A stretch of DNA of 64,000 nucleotides from a bacterium SCSIO 12827 (lineage in GTDB: Bacteria; Pseudomonadota; Alphaproteobacteria; Rhodospirillales; Casp-alpha2), in assembly GCA_024397995.1 (NCBI GenBank), contig CP073746.1:3532001-3596000 (forward strand), read 5' to 3'. The notes under the pieces were generated by a model that saw nothing but the letters and a program-made list of their open reading frames with translations, made no database searches and had not been told where the DNA came from. The number at the start of each line of letters is the position of its first letter. Positions within the stretch are counted from its first letter, which is position 1. This document shows positions 16,755-24,871 of this stretch, piece by piece. Made by a program: the position numbers and the translations under genes.

Positions 16755-17120
16755 ATGAAGTCCATCTCTTCGATAGTCCTCGGCATGCTGTTCGGTGTCG
16801 CGGCAACCGTGGGCCTCTCGGCCGCAAACGAGGTATTCCGACCGCATCAAATTGTCGATCGGCACGCATTCCTTGAAAAGCTGCCGCCCACTGCGCAAAT
16901 CGAATACCTGACCGGCCTCGCGGATGCGATCGCCTATATCCGACCCAAGGATGCAATCGGCGAGGGCGTTTCGAATTGCCTGAGCGAGGCGAACGCACAC
17001 AAAGGCATGATCTTTGATGCCCCGATGATGCACTTCGTGAAGCAGGCACAACCCGACACGCCCGTCGTCGCGGTTCTTCTTGATCTTCTGCGCAAGGACT
17101 GCGCGGACCATCTGAAGTAG
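16755..17120 (+). CDS. Small exported protein, possibly Rap1a/Tai immunity-like
   Basis: The product is 121 residues with an N-terminal signal peptide (hydrophobic residues 5-22). The mature part has EYLTGLADAI, a Cys near residue 76, then a PDTPVVAVLLDLLRKDC ending. This spacing recalls the Rap1a/Tai family of periplasmic proteins that inhibit type VI amidase effectors (YxxGxxDA..., Cys, Pro-x-...-Ala-Leu...C). The resemblance is by eye and weak. AGGGAG at 16742-16747 precedes the ATG at 16755. A strong terminator follows at 17129. Confidence 0.5.
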   Translation: MKSISSIVLGMLFGVAATVGLSAANEVFRPHQIVDRHAFLEKLPPTAQIEYLTGLADAIAYIRPKDAIGEGVSNCLSEANAHKGMIFDAPMMHFVKQAQPDTPVVAVLLDLLRKDCADHLK

Positions 17121-17128
17121 GTTAAAAC

Positions 17129-17152
17129 CCGACGCGCTCACAAGCGCGTCTT
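17129..17152 (+). terminator. Intrinsic terminator before the capsid gene
   Basis: An 8-bp stem GACGCGCT/AGCGCGTC (17129-17136 and 17141-17148) with a CACA loop is followed by TTTGT. It ends the cargo transcript and separates it from the capsid operon. Confidence 0.75.
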
Positions 17153-17342
17153 TGTATCTTTGCCCTTTCCCCACCCCGGACAACCCAGGGGCCGCTTCCC
17201 TCATTGAAGCGCCGATGGCCCGGATTTATCCCGACGCTCCCCGCGGCGGCGGGCCCGTTCACGCGCCCGCCACAACCGCCGGGACCGGCGTCCTTCCCTC
17301 AACGCGACACGACAAAGGAGTCCGGATTTCCGGAGAACACGC

Positions 17343-18161
17343 ATGTCGACACATATCGCACAATCCTTCATCAAGCACTTCCAGACGGACGTGCACCTGG
17401 AGTACCAGCGCGTCGGCTCAAAGCTGCGCAACACGGTGCGTTCCAAGAACGACATCCAGGGGTCGTCCACCACCTTCCAGAAGGTCGGCAAGGGCACCGC
17501 CTCGACCAAGGCCCGCCACGGCATGGTCCCGGTCATGAACCTGGATCACACCCCCGTCGAATGCCCGCTGCAGGACTATTACGCCGGCGACTGGGTGGAC
17601 GAGCTTGACGAGATCAAGACCAACATCAACGAACGCCAGATCATTGCCCGGGCCGGCGCCAATGCGCTGGGCCGCAAAACGGACGAACTGATCGTCACCC
17701 AGTTGGACACCAGCACCAACTATTCCGGTGACGGGTCCGACGGCCTGACCAAGACAAAGGTGCTGACCGCCTTCGAAATGCTGGGCGACGCCGACGTCCC
17801 CGACGACGGCGACCGCTTCGCGGTCATCGGCTGGAAGCAGTGGACGGACCTTCTGAAGATCCCCGAGTTTTCGGACATGGATTTCGTCGGCTCCGACGAT
17901 CTGCCGTGGCGCGGCATCCAAGCCAAGCGCTGGCTGGGCACCCTGTGGATTCCCCATTCGGGCCTGACCAAAACCACCGGCGTGCGGTTCTGCTACTGGT
18001 ACCACAAAAGTGCAGTGGGTCACGCCGTGGGCAAGGATGTGAAGACCGACATCACCTGGCACGGCGACCGCGCGTCCAACTTCGTCAACAACATGATGAG
18101 CCAGGGGGCCTGCTTGATCGATCCGTCGGGCGTGGTGTCTCTGCGCTGCCTGGAAAGCTAG
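17343..18161 (+). CDS. Major capsid protein (P22-coat/HK97-like phage capsid)
   Basis: The product is 272 residues. It matches the phage capsid family seen in podovirus-like elements of Proteobacteria: an N-terminal helix, TFQKVGKGTASTK, PVMNLDHTPVEC and a central VIGWKQWTDLLKIPEFSDMDF segment, ending MSQGACLIDPSGVVSLR. The ATG at 17343 has AGGAG-like AAAGGAG at 17312-17318 farther upstream and GGAG at 17331-17334 in position. The frame is intact. Capsid, decoration-like protein and tail genes follow in the usual order. Confidence 0.85.
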   Translation: MSTHIAQSFIKHFQTDVHLEYQRVGSKLRNTVRSKNDIQGSSTTFQKVGKGTASTKARHGMVPVMNLDHTPVECPLQDYYAGDWVDELDEIKTNINERQIIARAGANALGRKTDELIVTQLDTSTNYSGDGSDGLTKTKVLTAFEMLGDADVPDDGDRFAVIGWKQWTDLLKIPEFSDMDFVGSDDLPWRGIQAKRWLGTLWIPHSGLTKTTGVRFCYWYHKSAVGHAVGKDVKTDITWHGDRASNFVNNMMSQGACLIDPSGVVSLRCLES

Positions 18162-18170
18162 GAGGCGACC

Positions 18171-18440
18171 ATGGCATTCGTTTCGAAAGACCTGAGCGTT
18201 CTCAGCTACGCCAACGGCTTCACCTTGTGGCACTACACCACGGTCGACGCCGCCGCCGCCGTGGACAGCGCCGGCTACTTCAACGACGCGTCTCACATGC
18301 TGCGGACCGGCGACATCCTGATGGCCAATGTCGATACCGACGGCACGCCAGGTGCCGGCCTGTTCCTGGTCAGCGCCAACACAGGCGGCATCGTCGACGT
18401 TGATGATCTGACCGCTGTCGGCGGCACGGACACCGACTAG
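18171..18440 (+). CDS. Small virion protein downstream of capsid (possible decoration protein)
   Basis: The product is 89 residues, acidic and rich in Asp, Ala and Gly with beta-strand patterning. It begins 9 bases after the capsid stop with AGGAGG at 18160-18165 as binding site, so it is co-expressed with the capsid at high level. Position and size fit a head decoration or capsid-stabilising protein. No family was recognised. A strong terminator follows. Confidence 0.55.
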   Translation: MAFVSKDLSVLSYANGFTLWHYTTVDAAAAVDSAGYFNDASHMLRTGDILMANVDTDGTPGAGLFLVSANTGGIVDVDDLTAVGGTDTD

Positions 18441-18466
18441 TCCTCACCGCCCACGCATCACACTTT

Positions 18467-18499
18467 GGGGCGCCCCGATATTCTCCGGGGCGCCCCTTT
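18467..18499 (+). terminator. Intrinsic terminator after the capsid unit
   Basis: An 11-bp GC-rich stem (18467-18477 paired with 18486-18496) with an 8-base loop is followed by TTT. It would separate abundant capsid transcription from the tail genes. Confidence 0.8.
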
Positions 18500-18539
18500 G
18501 CGCCTGCCCTTTCCCCGATCCATCACCGGAGTTTCCGCC

Positions 18540-19109
18540 ATGGCGTTAAGTCAGATCGCCCTTTGTTCCCGCGCCTTATTGAAACTGGGCGGCACCACCA
18601 TCACCTCGTTCGACGAAGGCACGGCGGAGGCTGAAATCGCGGCCAACCTGTACCCTTCCATACGCGATGCCATGCTGTCCGGCCATCCGTGGAGCTTCGC
18701 CACGGCGCAGCAGCGCCTGCCGGTTCTGGCGGCGGAGCCGGTCGCCGATTACGCCAAGGCGTTCCAGCTGCCGGCCAATTTCCTGCGCGCCCTGTCGGCC
18801 GGCGGCAGCGCCCGCGGACACGGCCTGGAATACCGAATCGCCGAACGGCGCCTGCACGCCAACACGGACGACGTGGTCATGACCTACATCTTCCGACCGG
18901 CCGAGATCGATTTTCCTCCATTCTTCGACCAGGCCCTGATCACCCGTCTGGCCGCCGAGTTCTGCATCCCGCTGACGGAAAGCACGTCACGGGCCGAAGC
19001 CTTGCACCGCCTAGCCGATCAGGAGTTTCAGCGCGCCAAAACCATCGATGCCCAGCAGGAAACACCGGGGCGCATCGATGACTTCTCTTTGGTGGAGGTG
19101 CGCGCCTAA
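18540..19109 (+). CDS. Tail tubular protein A (T7 gp11-like)
   Basis: The product is 189 residues. The N-terminus SQIALCSRALLKLGG and the following IAANLYPSIRDAMLSGHPWSFA are typical of gp11-type tail adaptors that bind under the portal. The middle KAFQLPANFLRAL matches the same family. The ATG at 18540 begins right after a short leader; its stop overlaps the next gene by one base (TAATG at 19107-19111). Confidence 0.85.
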   Translation: MALSQIALCSRALLKLGGTTITSFDEGTAEAEIAANLYPSIRDAMLSGHPWSFATAQQRLPVLAAEPVADYAKAFQLPANFLRALSAGGSARGHGLEYRIAERRLHANTDDVVMTYIFRPAEIDFPPFFDQALITRLAAEFCIPLTESTSRAEALHRLADQEFQRAKTIDAQQETPGRIDDFSLVEVRA

Positions 19110-21010
19110 TGCCCCGCCTGACAACACATAAATCCAACTTCACCGCCGGTGAGGTTTCAACCCGCCTGCTCGGGCGCAGCGATTTACGGTCCTACGCCAA
19201 TGGCGCATCGAAACTGCGCAACGTGGTGATCCAACCGACCGGCGGCGTCACCCGCCGCGCCGGCACGCGGTTCGTCGACATGGCCCCAGGGCCCGGGCGA
19301 CTGACCGCCTTCGAGTTCAATACGGAGCAGACGTACCTGCTGTGCTTTTCCCACCTTCAGATCGATGTCTACACGGACGGCACGAAGACCGCGACGATCG
19401 CCGCCCCTTGGACCGAAACGCAAACCACCAAGCTGGCCTGGGTACAAAGCGCGGATACCTTGTTGGTTGTTCATCCGGATACAGCACCCAAGAAGATCAC
19501 CCGCACCTCACATGCCGATTGGCAGATTACCGATTGGGTCTTTGCCGAAACAGACAACCGCATCCATCAGCCCCACCATAAGTTCGCGGCGACGGACGTC
19601 ACCCTGGAGCCGACCGGAACCAGCGGCACCATCACGGTCGCCGCATCGGCCCCCGTGTTCGAGGCAGGTCACGTCGGCACGCGGTTCCGCATCGCCAACA
19701 AGGAGATTGAAATCACCGCCGTCGCATCGACAACGTCTGCCACGGCGACGGTGAAGGAGACCCTGGCTAACGCAAATGCCACCAAGGACTGGGAAGAGCA
19801 ATCGTTCTCCCCCGTCCGTGGATACCCGGCGACCGTCACTTTCCATCAGGACCGCACGGTGATCGGCGGATCGCGAGATCTACCCAACCAGATATGGATG
19901 TCCAAGTCAGCAGACCTGTTCAACTTCGATCTGGGCGAAGGCTTGGATGATGAAGCCATCGAATTCGCCCTGCTGTCCGATCAGGTCAATGCTTGTTCCG
20001 CCGTGTTTTCTGGCCGCCATCTGCAAGTCTTCACTTCGGGTGCGGAATGGATGGTGACGGGTGATCCACTGACCCCAGCGTCCGTGCAGATCCGCCGTCA
20101 GACCCGTATCGGCTCGCCCGCAACCCGCTTCGTGCCGCCGCGCAATGTGGATGGTGCCACACTGTTCGTGCCGCGGACAGGGCGTGAGTTGCGCGAGTTT
20201 CTATTCACGGATGTCGAACAGGCCTACCAGTCGCGCGATCTGGCGACCGTCGCGGAACACCTGATCCGTGATCCCGTCGACCAAGACTTCGATGCGGGGC
20301 GCCGCAACCTGCATTTGGTCATGGCCGACGGCACCATCGGCACATTGACCCTCTACCGGGCGGAAGAGATCATCGGCTGGACCCTGTCCGACACCCAAGG
20401 TGCCTTCCGATCCGTCTGCGCCGTGGGTGACGCGGTCTATCTGCTGACGGAGCGGTCGGGCAAGTATTTCATCGAAGCCTTCGACGACAACCTGCGGGTT
20501 GATTGCGGGCTGCACATCACTGACGCCACGCCCAAGACCGAATGGGGCGGCCTGGACCATCTGGAGGACTGCACGGTGAAAATCGTCGCCGATGGGTCGG
20601 TTCAAAGTGACGCCACGGTCGCAGACGGGCGGATTACCCTGAACGTCGCGGTGTCCGAGGTGACGGTCGGGCTGGGCTACACCCATGTCATCGAACCGCT
20701 ACCGCCGGCGGTTAACGGTCTGCAGGGATCCAACCAAGGTGGACGCCTGCGCATGGTCGCCGCCACCTACCGCCTGAAAGACGCATCGGCCCTTCGCTTG
20801 GACACCGGACGCGGGTTCATCGACGTCCCCTTCCGCGAATTCGGCGACGATCTTTTGGATGCACCACCCGTCGCCTTTTCCGGCGACCGAACGGTGCGCG
20901 CCTTCGGCTGGCGGCGAGACGGCACGCAATCCCTGTGGCGCATCGAACAGGACACGCCCCTGCCATTCACCCTGTTGTCCGTGACTGAGGAAGTAAACGT
21001 CAACGGCTGA
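19109..21010 (+). CDS. Tail nozzle protein (tail tubular protein B-like)
   Basis: The product is 633 residues, beta-rich. The start SNFTAGEVSTRLLGRSDLR and the GASKLRNVVIQPTGGVTRRAGTRFV block are characteristic of phage nozzle proteins that extend the podovirus tail. A later FSGRHLQVFTSGAEWMVTG also fits the family. T7 gp12 is longer (about 790 residues), but similar prophage versions of 600-700 residues are common. It is translationally coupled to tail protein A. Confidence 0.8.
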   Translation: MPRLTTHKSNFTAGEVSTRLLGRSDLRSYANGASKLRNVVIQPTGGVTRRAGTRFVDMAPGPGRLTAFEFNTEQTYLLCFSHLQIDVYTDGTKTATIAAPWTETQTTKLAWVQSADTLLVVHPDTAPKKITRTSHADWQITDWVFAETDNRIHQPHHKFAATDVTLEPTGTSGTITVAASAPVFEAGHVGTRFRIANKEIEITAVASTTSATATVKETLANANATKDWEEQSFSPVRGYPATVTFHQDRTVIGGSRDLPNQIWMSKSADLFNFDLGEGLDDEAIEFALLSDQVNACSAVFSGRHLQVFTSGAEWMVTGDPLTPASVQIRRQTRIGSPATRFVPPRNVDGATLFVPRTGRELREFLFTDVEQAYQSRDLATVAEHLIRDPVDQDFDAGRRNLHLVMADGTIGTLTLYRAEEIIGWTLSDTQGAFRSVCAVGDAVYLLTERSGKYFIEAFDDNLRVDCGLHITDATPKTEWGGLDHLEDCTVKIVADGSVQSDATVADGRITLNVAVSEVTVGLGYTHVIEPLPPAVNGLQGSNQGGRLRMVAATYRLKDASALRLDTGRGFIDVPFREFGDDLLDAPPVAFSGDRTVRAFGWRRDGTQSLWRIEQDTPLPFTLLSVTEEVNVNG

Positions 21011-21042
21011 GCCTTCCCCACAAATTCAAGGAGACCCACTCA

Positions 21043-21501
21043 ATGGCAGAGTTCGCAACCCTTGCCTTGACCACGGCCATCAGCACGGGGCTTTCGGCCG
21101 TGCAGCAGCAGGCCGCCGCGAAACAGCAGGCGGCGCAGGTCGAAACGCAGCGCCGGCAGCAGGTCGCACAAATCAACCAACAACAGGAGATTGAAACCAA
21201 AAAGCGGCGCGAACAGCTGCGCCAAGCCCAGGCCGCACAGCGCGCGCGCTTCTCCGGCAGTGGCATCAACGCCAGCAGCGGATCGGCATCGAGTCTTTTG
21301 TCCGGTTTGGCTCGCCAGGTCGACGAGGCTATCGCCGACACCGGCAGCCTGAACAAGCTGCGCATCGATGGCATCAATTCCAGCGCCGCCGCCCAGCGTT
21401 CCAGCCTGCTCAGCAAGCCGCGCGCAACCTTGCTCGGCGGATTTTCCGACATCCTGACGGCCGGCATCGGCCCGAAGGGGCTTAATTTATTCGGCAAATA
21501 G
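21043..21501 (+). CDS. Internal virion protein (T7 gp14-like)
   Basis: The product is 152 residues: a hydrophobic Ala-rich N-terminal segment, then a Gln/Arg-rich helix (QQQAAAKQQAAQVETQRRQQ), then ARFSGSGINASSGSASSLLSG, a motif common in gp14-type ejection proteins. AAGGAG at 21029-21034 precedes the ATG at 21043. The large ejection proteins gp15 and gp16 expected downstream are absent. Confidence 0.75.
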   Translation: MAEFATLALTTAISTGLSAVQQQAAAKQQAAQVETQRRQQVAQINQQQEIETKKRREQLRQAQAAQRARFSGSGINASSGSASSLLSGLARQVDEAIADTGSLNKLRIDGINSSAAAQRSSLLSKPRATLLGGFSDILTAGIGPKGLNLFGK

Positions 21502-21520
21502 TCGGTTGGCACAGCTCCCA

Positions 21521-21823
21521 ATGGGAACCACCCCCCCGTTGCGAACAATCCGCACCGCCGTCAAGCGACGGCTCCCGAAATTGATGCGCAAGGCGATGGC
21601 TGATTATGCCGCCTTCGCTGCCCAGCCCGCCCCCGATGACGCCAAGGGCTTCGCCGGCCATCAGGCCGCCTGCAAAGCGGCGCTGGCGCACCTCGACGCC
21701 GGGGCGAAGTTGCTCACCTGGGCCGAAGGGTCCGGCCCGGATACCGGTGAAACGGACGACCTCGCCCGCCTGATCAAGGCGGCAGAAGACGCCGTCTCCG
21801 CCGCCGACCCGGACAACATCTGA
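21521..21823 (+). CDS. Small phage protein of unknown function
   Basis: From ATG 21521 the product has 100 residues (a TTG at 21506 would add five). It is a basic N-terminal helix followed by an Ala/Asp-rich helical part. The binding site is weak, so expression may depend on coupling to the preceding gene, whose stop is 20 bases upstream. It sits between the ejection protein and portal genes. No family was recognised. Confidence 0.5.
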   Translation: MGTTPPLRTIRTAVKRRLPKLMRKAMADYAAFAAQPAPDDAKGFAGHQAACKAALAHLDAGAKLLTWAEGSGPDTGETDDLARLIKAAEDAVSAADPDNI

Positions 21824-21877
21824 TTACCGGCCCTGATCTCCAGCTTCACCGAAACGCAAGATAAAGGAGCCCCCGCC

Positions 21878-22102
21878 ATGGGAGGAATCTTCAGTTCGCC
21901 CAAATTGCCACCCGCGCCGCCGCCGCCCCCACCACCGCCCGATCCAGAAGAAGGCGAGCGCGAACGCCGTCTGGAACGCCTGGAGCGTCAGCGCCGCGGC
22001 CGCGCCGGCCTGATCACCACGTCGCGCCGTGGTCTGTTGGACGCGCGACCGAACAACGCCGGGGCCGACCAAGTCGGTGCCAAGACCAAGTTGGGAGAAT
22101 GA
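21878..22102 (+). CDS. Small Pro-rich, Arg/Glu-rich virion-associated protein
   Basis: The product is 74 residues: MGGIFSSPK, then a run of ten prolines with one Ala, then a highly charged Glu/Arg helix and a Gly/Leu-rich end (GRAGLITTSRRGLL). Small proteins ending in G-x-x-ST-x-x-GLL lie next to portal genes in many T7-like prophages. AAAGGAG at 21863-21869 precedes the ATG. It overlaps the start region of the portal gene. Confidence 0.6.
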   Translation: MGGIFSSPKLPPAPPPPPPPPDPEEGERERRLERLERQRRGRAGLITTSRRGLLDARPNNAGADQVGAKTKLGE

Positions 22103-22104
22103 CC

Positions 22105-23712
22105 ATGATGGAACTCACGCCCGAAGCGGTGATGGCCCGGTATCGACGGGCTCGGGACCGGCGCGCAACCTGGGAGCCTCTGTGGCAGGAATGTTTCGAC
22201 TTCGCCTTGCCACAGCGGGAAACAGCCTTGGGCCGCACCCAGGGGGCCAGCCGCAAGACCGACCGCCTGTTCGACGGCACGGCACCCGACGCCGTCGATC
22301 AATTGGCGGCCAGCCTGTTGGCGCAGCTTACGCCACCCTGGGCGCGGTGGTTCGGCCTGATGCCGGGCACAAAAGTCGAGGACACCCAGCGCGCCGGCCT
22401 GTCCCAGGAATTGGAAACGGCGGCACAGACCCTCCAATCCCATTTCGACCGCTCCAACTTCGCGGTTGAAATGCACCAGTGCTATCTGGATCTGGTCACG
22501 GCAGGCACGGCGAGCCTAATGTTCGAAGCCGCACCACCGGGCGAGCCCTCGGCCTTCCGCTTTACCGCCGTTCCACTAAGCCAGGTCGCGTTCGAGGAAG
22601 ACGCCTCCGGCCGCCTGGACACGACATTCCGCACCAGCCGCCTGACCCGCGCGCAGATCGTCGAACGATTCCCAAAGGCCAAGCTGCCCGACGCCTTGAA
22701 GGCCCGCAAGCCAGGTAACGGGGAGGAGCCGTCGGCGGATATTCTCGAAGCCCTGACCCCGACCAAGGGTAGCTTCGAGTACATGGCGTTGATCGATCCC
22801 GGCGAGGGAACGACGGGCGATCAGGCAGTGACGGTGTTGAAGACCGGTCGGTTCGAACGCTCACCCTTCATCAATTTCCGCTGGCTCAAGGCGCCCGGCG
22901 AAATCTACGGGCGCTCGCCGGTGATGAAGACGTTGCCCGACATCAAGACCGCTAACAAGGTGGTCGAACTGGTCCTGAAGAATGCATCCATCGCCGTCAC
23001 CGGCATCTGGCAGGCGGACGACGACGGCGTGTTGAACCCGGCCAACATTCGTCTGACGCCGGGCACCATCATTCCCAAGGCTGTGGGCTCGGCAGGCCTG
23101 AAGCCCTTGGAGGCACCGGGCCGGTTCGACCTGTCCCAGGTCGTGCTGCAGGATTTGCGGGCGGGCATCCGTCGCGCCCTACTGGCCGACCGCCTTGGGC
23201 AGATCGAGGGACCGCGCATGACCGCGACGGAAGTTCTGGAGCGCGTCGCCGAAATTTCCCGCCTTCTGGGCGCGACGTATGGACGGCTTCAATCGGAACT
23301 TTTGACGCCATTGGTGACGCGGGGGCTGTCGATCCTGATCCGCCGGGGCGAAGTGCCGGCCCTTCGCATCGACGGCCAGACCATCGATCTGGAATACAAA
23401 TCGCCCCTCGCCCGTCATCAGGCGCAGCAGGACGTTCAAGCGACCTTGGCGTTCCTTGACGGTCTGGCACGTCTGGGGCCGCAGGCACTGGCTATCATCG
23501 ATGTCCCGCAGGCGGCGCAGGTCCTTGCCGCGGCTTTCGGCGTACCGTCTAAAATACTGAGAGACCTCGACAGAAGGATTGAACCGGCAACCCCACTCCC
23601 GGCCGACGATATACCGCCGGGGGCAACCGGTGACGGAGGCGGCGGACTTGCCGCGCTTGCGTCAGCCTTGGGCGTGACACTGCCGTCTTCCCCGACAACG
23701 GGGAGCGCATGA
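22105..23712 (+). CDS. Portal (head-tail connector) protein
   Basis: The product is 535 residues from ATG 22105, chosen because GGGAG at 22093-22097 is 7 bases away; an ATG at 22099 would sit on top of it. It matches the T7-type head-tail connector family: YRRARDRRATWEPLWQECFDFALP at the start, LTPPWARWFGL, and a RMTATEVLERVAEISRLLG helix near residue 370. It forms the 12-mer vertex ring used by the terminase. The reading frame is intact. Confidence 0.88.
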   Translation: MMELTPEAVMARYRRARDRRATWEPLWQECFDFALPQRETALGRTQGASRKTDRLFDGTAPDAVDQLAASLLAQLTPPWARWFGLMPGTKVEDTQRAGLSQELETAAQTLQSHFDRSNFAVEMHQCYLDLVTAGTASLMFEAAPPGEPSAFRFTAVPLSQVAFEEDASGRLDTTFRTSRLTRAQIVERFPKAKLPDALKARKPGNGEEPSADILEALTPTKGSFEYMALIDPGEGTTGDQAVTVLKTGRFERSPFINFRWLKAPGEIYGRSPVMKTLPDIKTANKVVELVLKNASIAVTGIWQADDDGVLNPANIRLTPGTIIPKAVGSAGLKPLEAPGRFDLSQVVLQDLRAGIRRALLADRLGQIEGPRMTATEVLERVAEISRLLGATYGRLQSELLTPLVTRGLSILIRRGEVPALRIDGQTIDLEYKSPLARHQAQQDVQATLAFLDGLARLGPQALAIIDVPQAAQVLAAAFGVPSKILRDLDRRIEPATPLPADDIPPGATGDGGGGLAALASALGVTLPSSPTTGSA

Positions 23713-24026
23713 TGATCGCCCCTGAAGTCGAATGGCCTTGGCGACCTGAAGATCTTGCCACGCCCACCATGGACAGGACCACGGCGATGGAAGGCGACCG
23801 CACCGCCCAGCTGGCGGCCAGATGCTTTCGCGGCGCCGATGGCGTGGCACTGCTGGCCTACCTGAAGGGACTTACCCTGGACCGCGCTCTCGGCCCCGAC
23901 GCGAACGACGCGGCACTTCGCCATCTAGAAGGCCAACGCCAATTGATCCGCCACCTGTCTCATCTCATCGATTTGGGCCGCGCCGGCCCTGATCCTTCCC
24001 CCGCCCAGAAAGGAGACAACGCATGA
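23709..24026 (+). CDS. Small phage protein, Bbp19-like
   Basis: The product is 105 residues. The centre, ARCFRGADGVALLAYLKGLTL followed by GQRQLIRHL, resembles the Bbp19 family of short proteins encoded between portal and scaffold genes of podovirus-like phages. It overlaps the portal stop by 4 bases and the scaffold start by 4 bases, so the three genes are translated together. Its role in assembly is not known. Confidence 0.6.
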   Translation: MMIAPEVEWPWRPEDLATPTMDRTTAMEGDRTAQLAARCFRGADGVALLAYLKGLTLDRALGPDANDAALRHLEGQRQLIRHLSHLIDLGRAGPDPSPAQKGDNA

Positions 24027-24757
24027 CCGATCCCCAACCTCTGCCCGCAGCGCCCGACGCGTCGGTGGAAATGCTGCAGCCCATGGACGGCGGCGGTGCC
24101 GAAACGCCTGAAGCGGCGACGGCGCCCGACTATCTGCCGCCCAAGTTCTGGGATGCGGAGGCGGGTGAGGTGCGGGTCGACGACCTGGCCCGCTCTTACG
24201 CCGCACTGGAACGGCGGCTGGGAGCCGCTGCCGGGGACACCGTCCCCGATGATCCGGCGGGCTACCGGATCGAGCCCGCCATGGAAGGGTTGACCGCCGA
24301 CCCGGAAATCAACGCCCGGCTGATGGACGCCGGGTTCACCCAGGCCCAGGCGCAACTTGTCTATGACCTGGCGGCGGAGAAGCTCGCCCCTTTGGTCCGT
24401 GACCTGGCGGCGGAAACGGTGCAGGGCGAACAGCGCCGCCGCCTGACCGAGCATTTCGGCGGCGCCGATCGCTGGCAGACGGCCGCGGCGCAGATCGACG
24501 CCTGGGGTCAGGCCAACCTGCCGGCACCGGTGTTCGAGGCGCTCTGCAATTCCTATGACGGCGTTCTGACCCTGCATCGGATGATGCAGGACGGTGAACC
24601 GCAACTGCTTTCGGGTGCGGCGCCCGCGCCGTCCGGCCGATCAGAATCGCAGCTTCGCCGCATGATGCAGGATCCCCGCTACTGGCGCGATCACGACACG
24701 GCCTTCGCCGCCGAGGTCCGCCGCGGCTTCGAGGATCTGTATCCCGACGAGGGGTGA
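24023..24757 (+). CDS. Phage scaffolding / capsid assembly protein
   Basis: The product is 244 residues, acidic and helical. It fits the T7-like capsid assembly family: an acidic Pro/Ala-rich start, YLPPKFWDAEAGEVRVDDLARSYAALERRL, the GYRIEP segment and a charged C-terminal helix (SQLRRMMQDPRYWR) that would bind coat protein. It would guide procapsid formation and then leave the head. It normally precedes the capsid gene; here it lies 6 kb downstream of it. Confidence 0.8.
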   Translation: MTDPQPLPAAPDASVEMLQPMDGGGAETPEAATAPDYLPPKFWDAEAGEVRVDDLARSYAALERRLGAAAGDTVPDDPAGYRIEPAMEGLTADPEINARLMDAGFTQAQAQLVYDLAAEKLAPLVRDLAAETVQGEQRRRLTEHFGGADRWQTAAAQIDAWGQANLPAPVFEALCNSYDGVLTLHRMMQDGEPQLLSGAAPAPSGRSESQLRRMMQDPRYWRDHDTAFAAEVRRGFEDLYPDEG

Positions 24758-24793
24758 GCGCGTTCCCTCCGCCGCACCCCCTCATTCTCGGGA

Positions 24794-24845
24794 CGGGGCG
24801 CCGGCTGCCTGTGCTCCCTTCAGGCGCCGGCGCCCCGGCTTTTTG
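24794..24845 (+). terminator. Strong intrinsic terminator after the portal-scaffold unit
   Basis: A 12-bp stem (24794-24805 with 24826-24837), extended by GCCT/AGGC on the loop side, is followed by GGCTTTTTGTG. It closes the structural operon just before copy C of the effector-like family. Confidence 0.85.
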
Positions 24846-24871
24846 TGTTTATGGCAAGAAGAAAACCCCTC

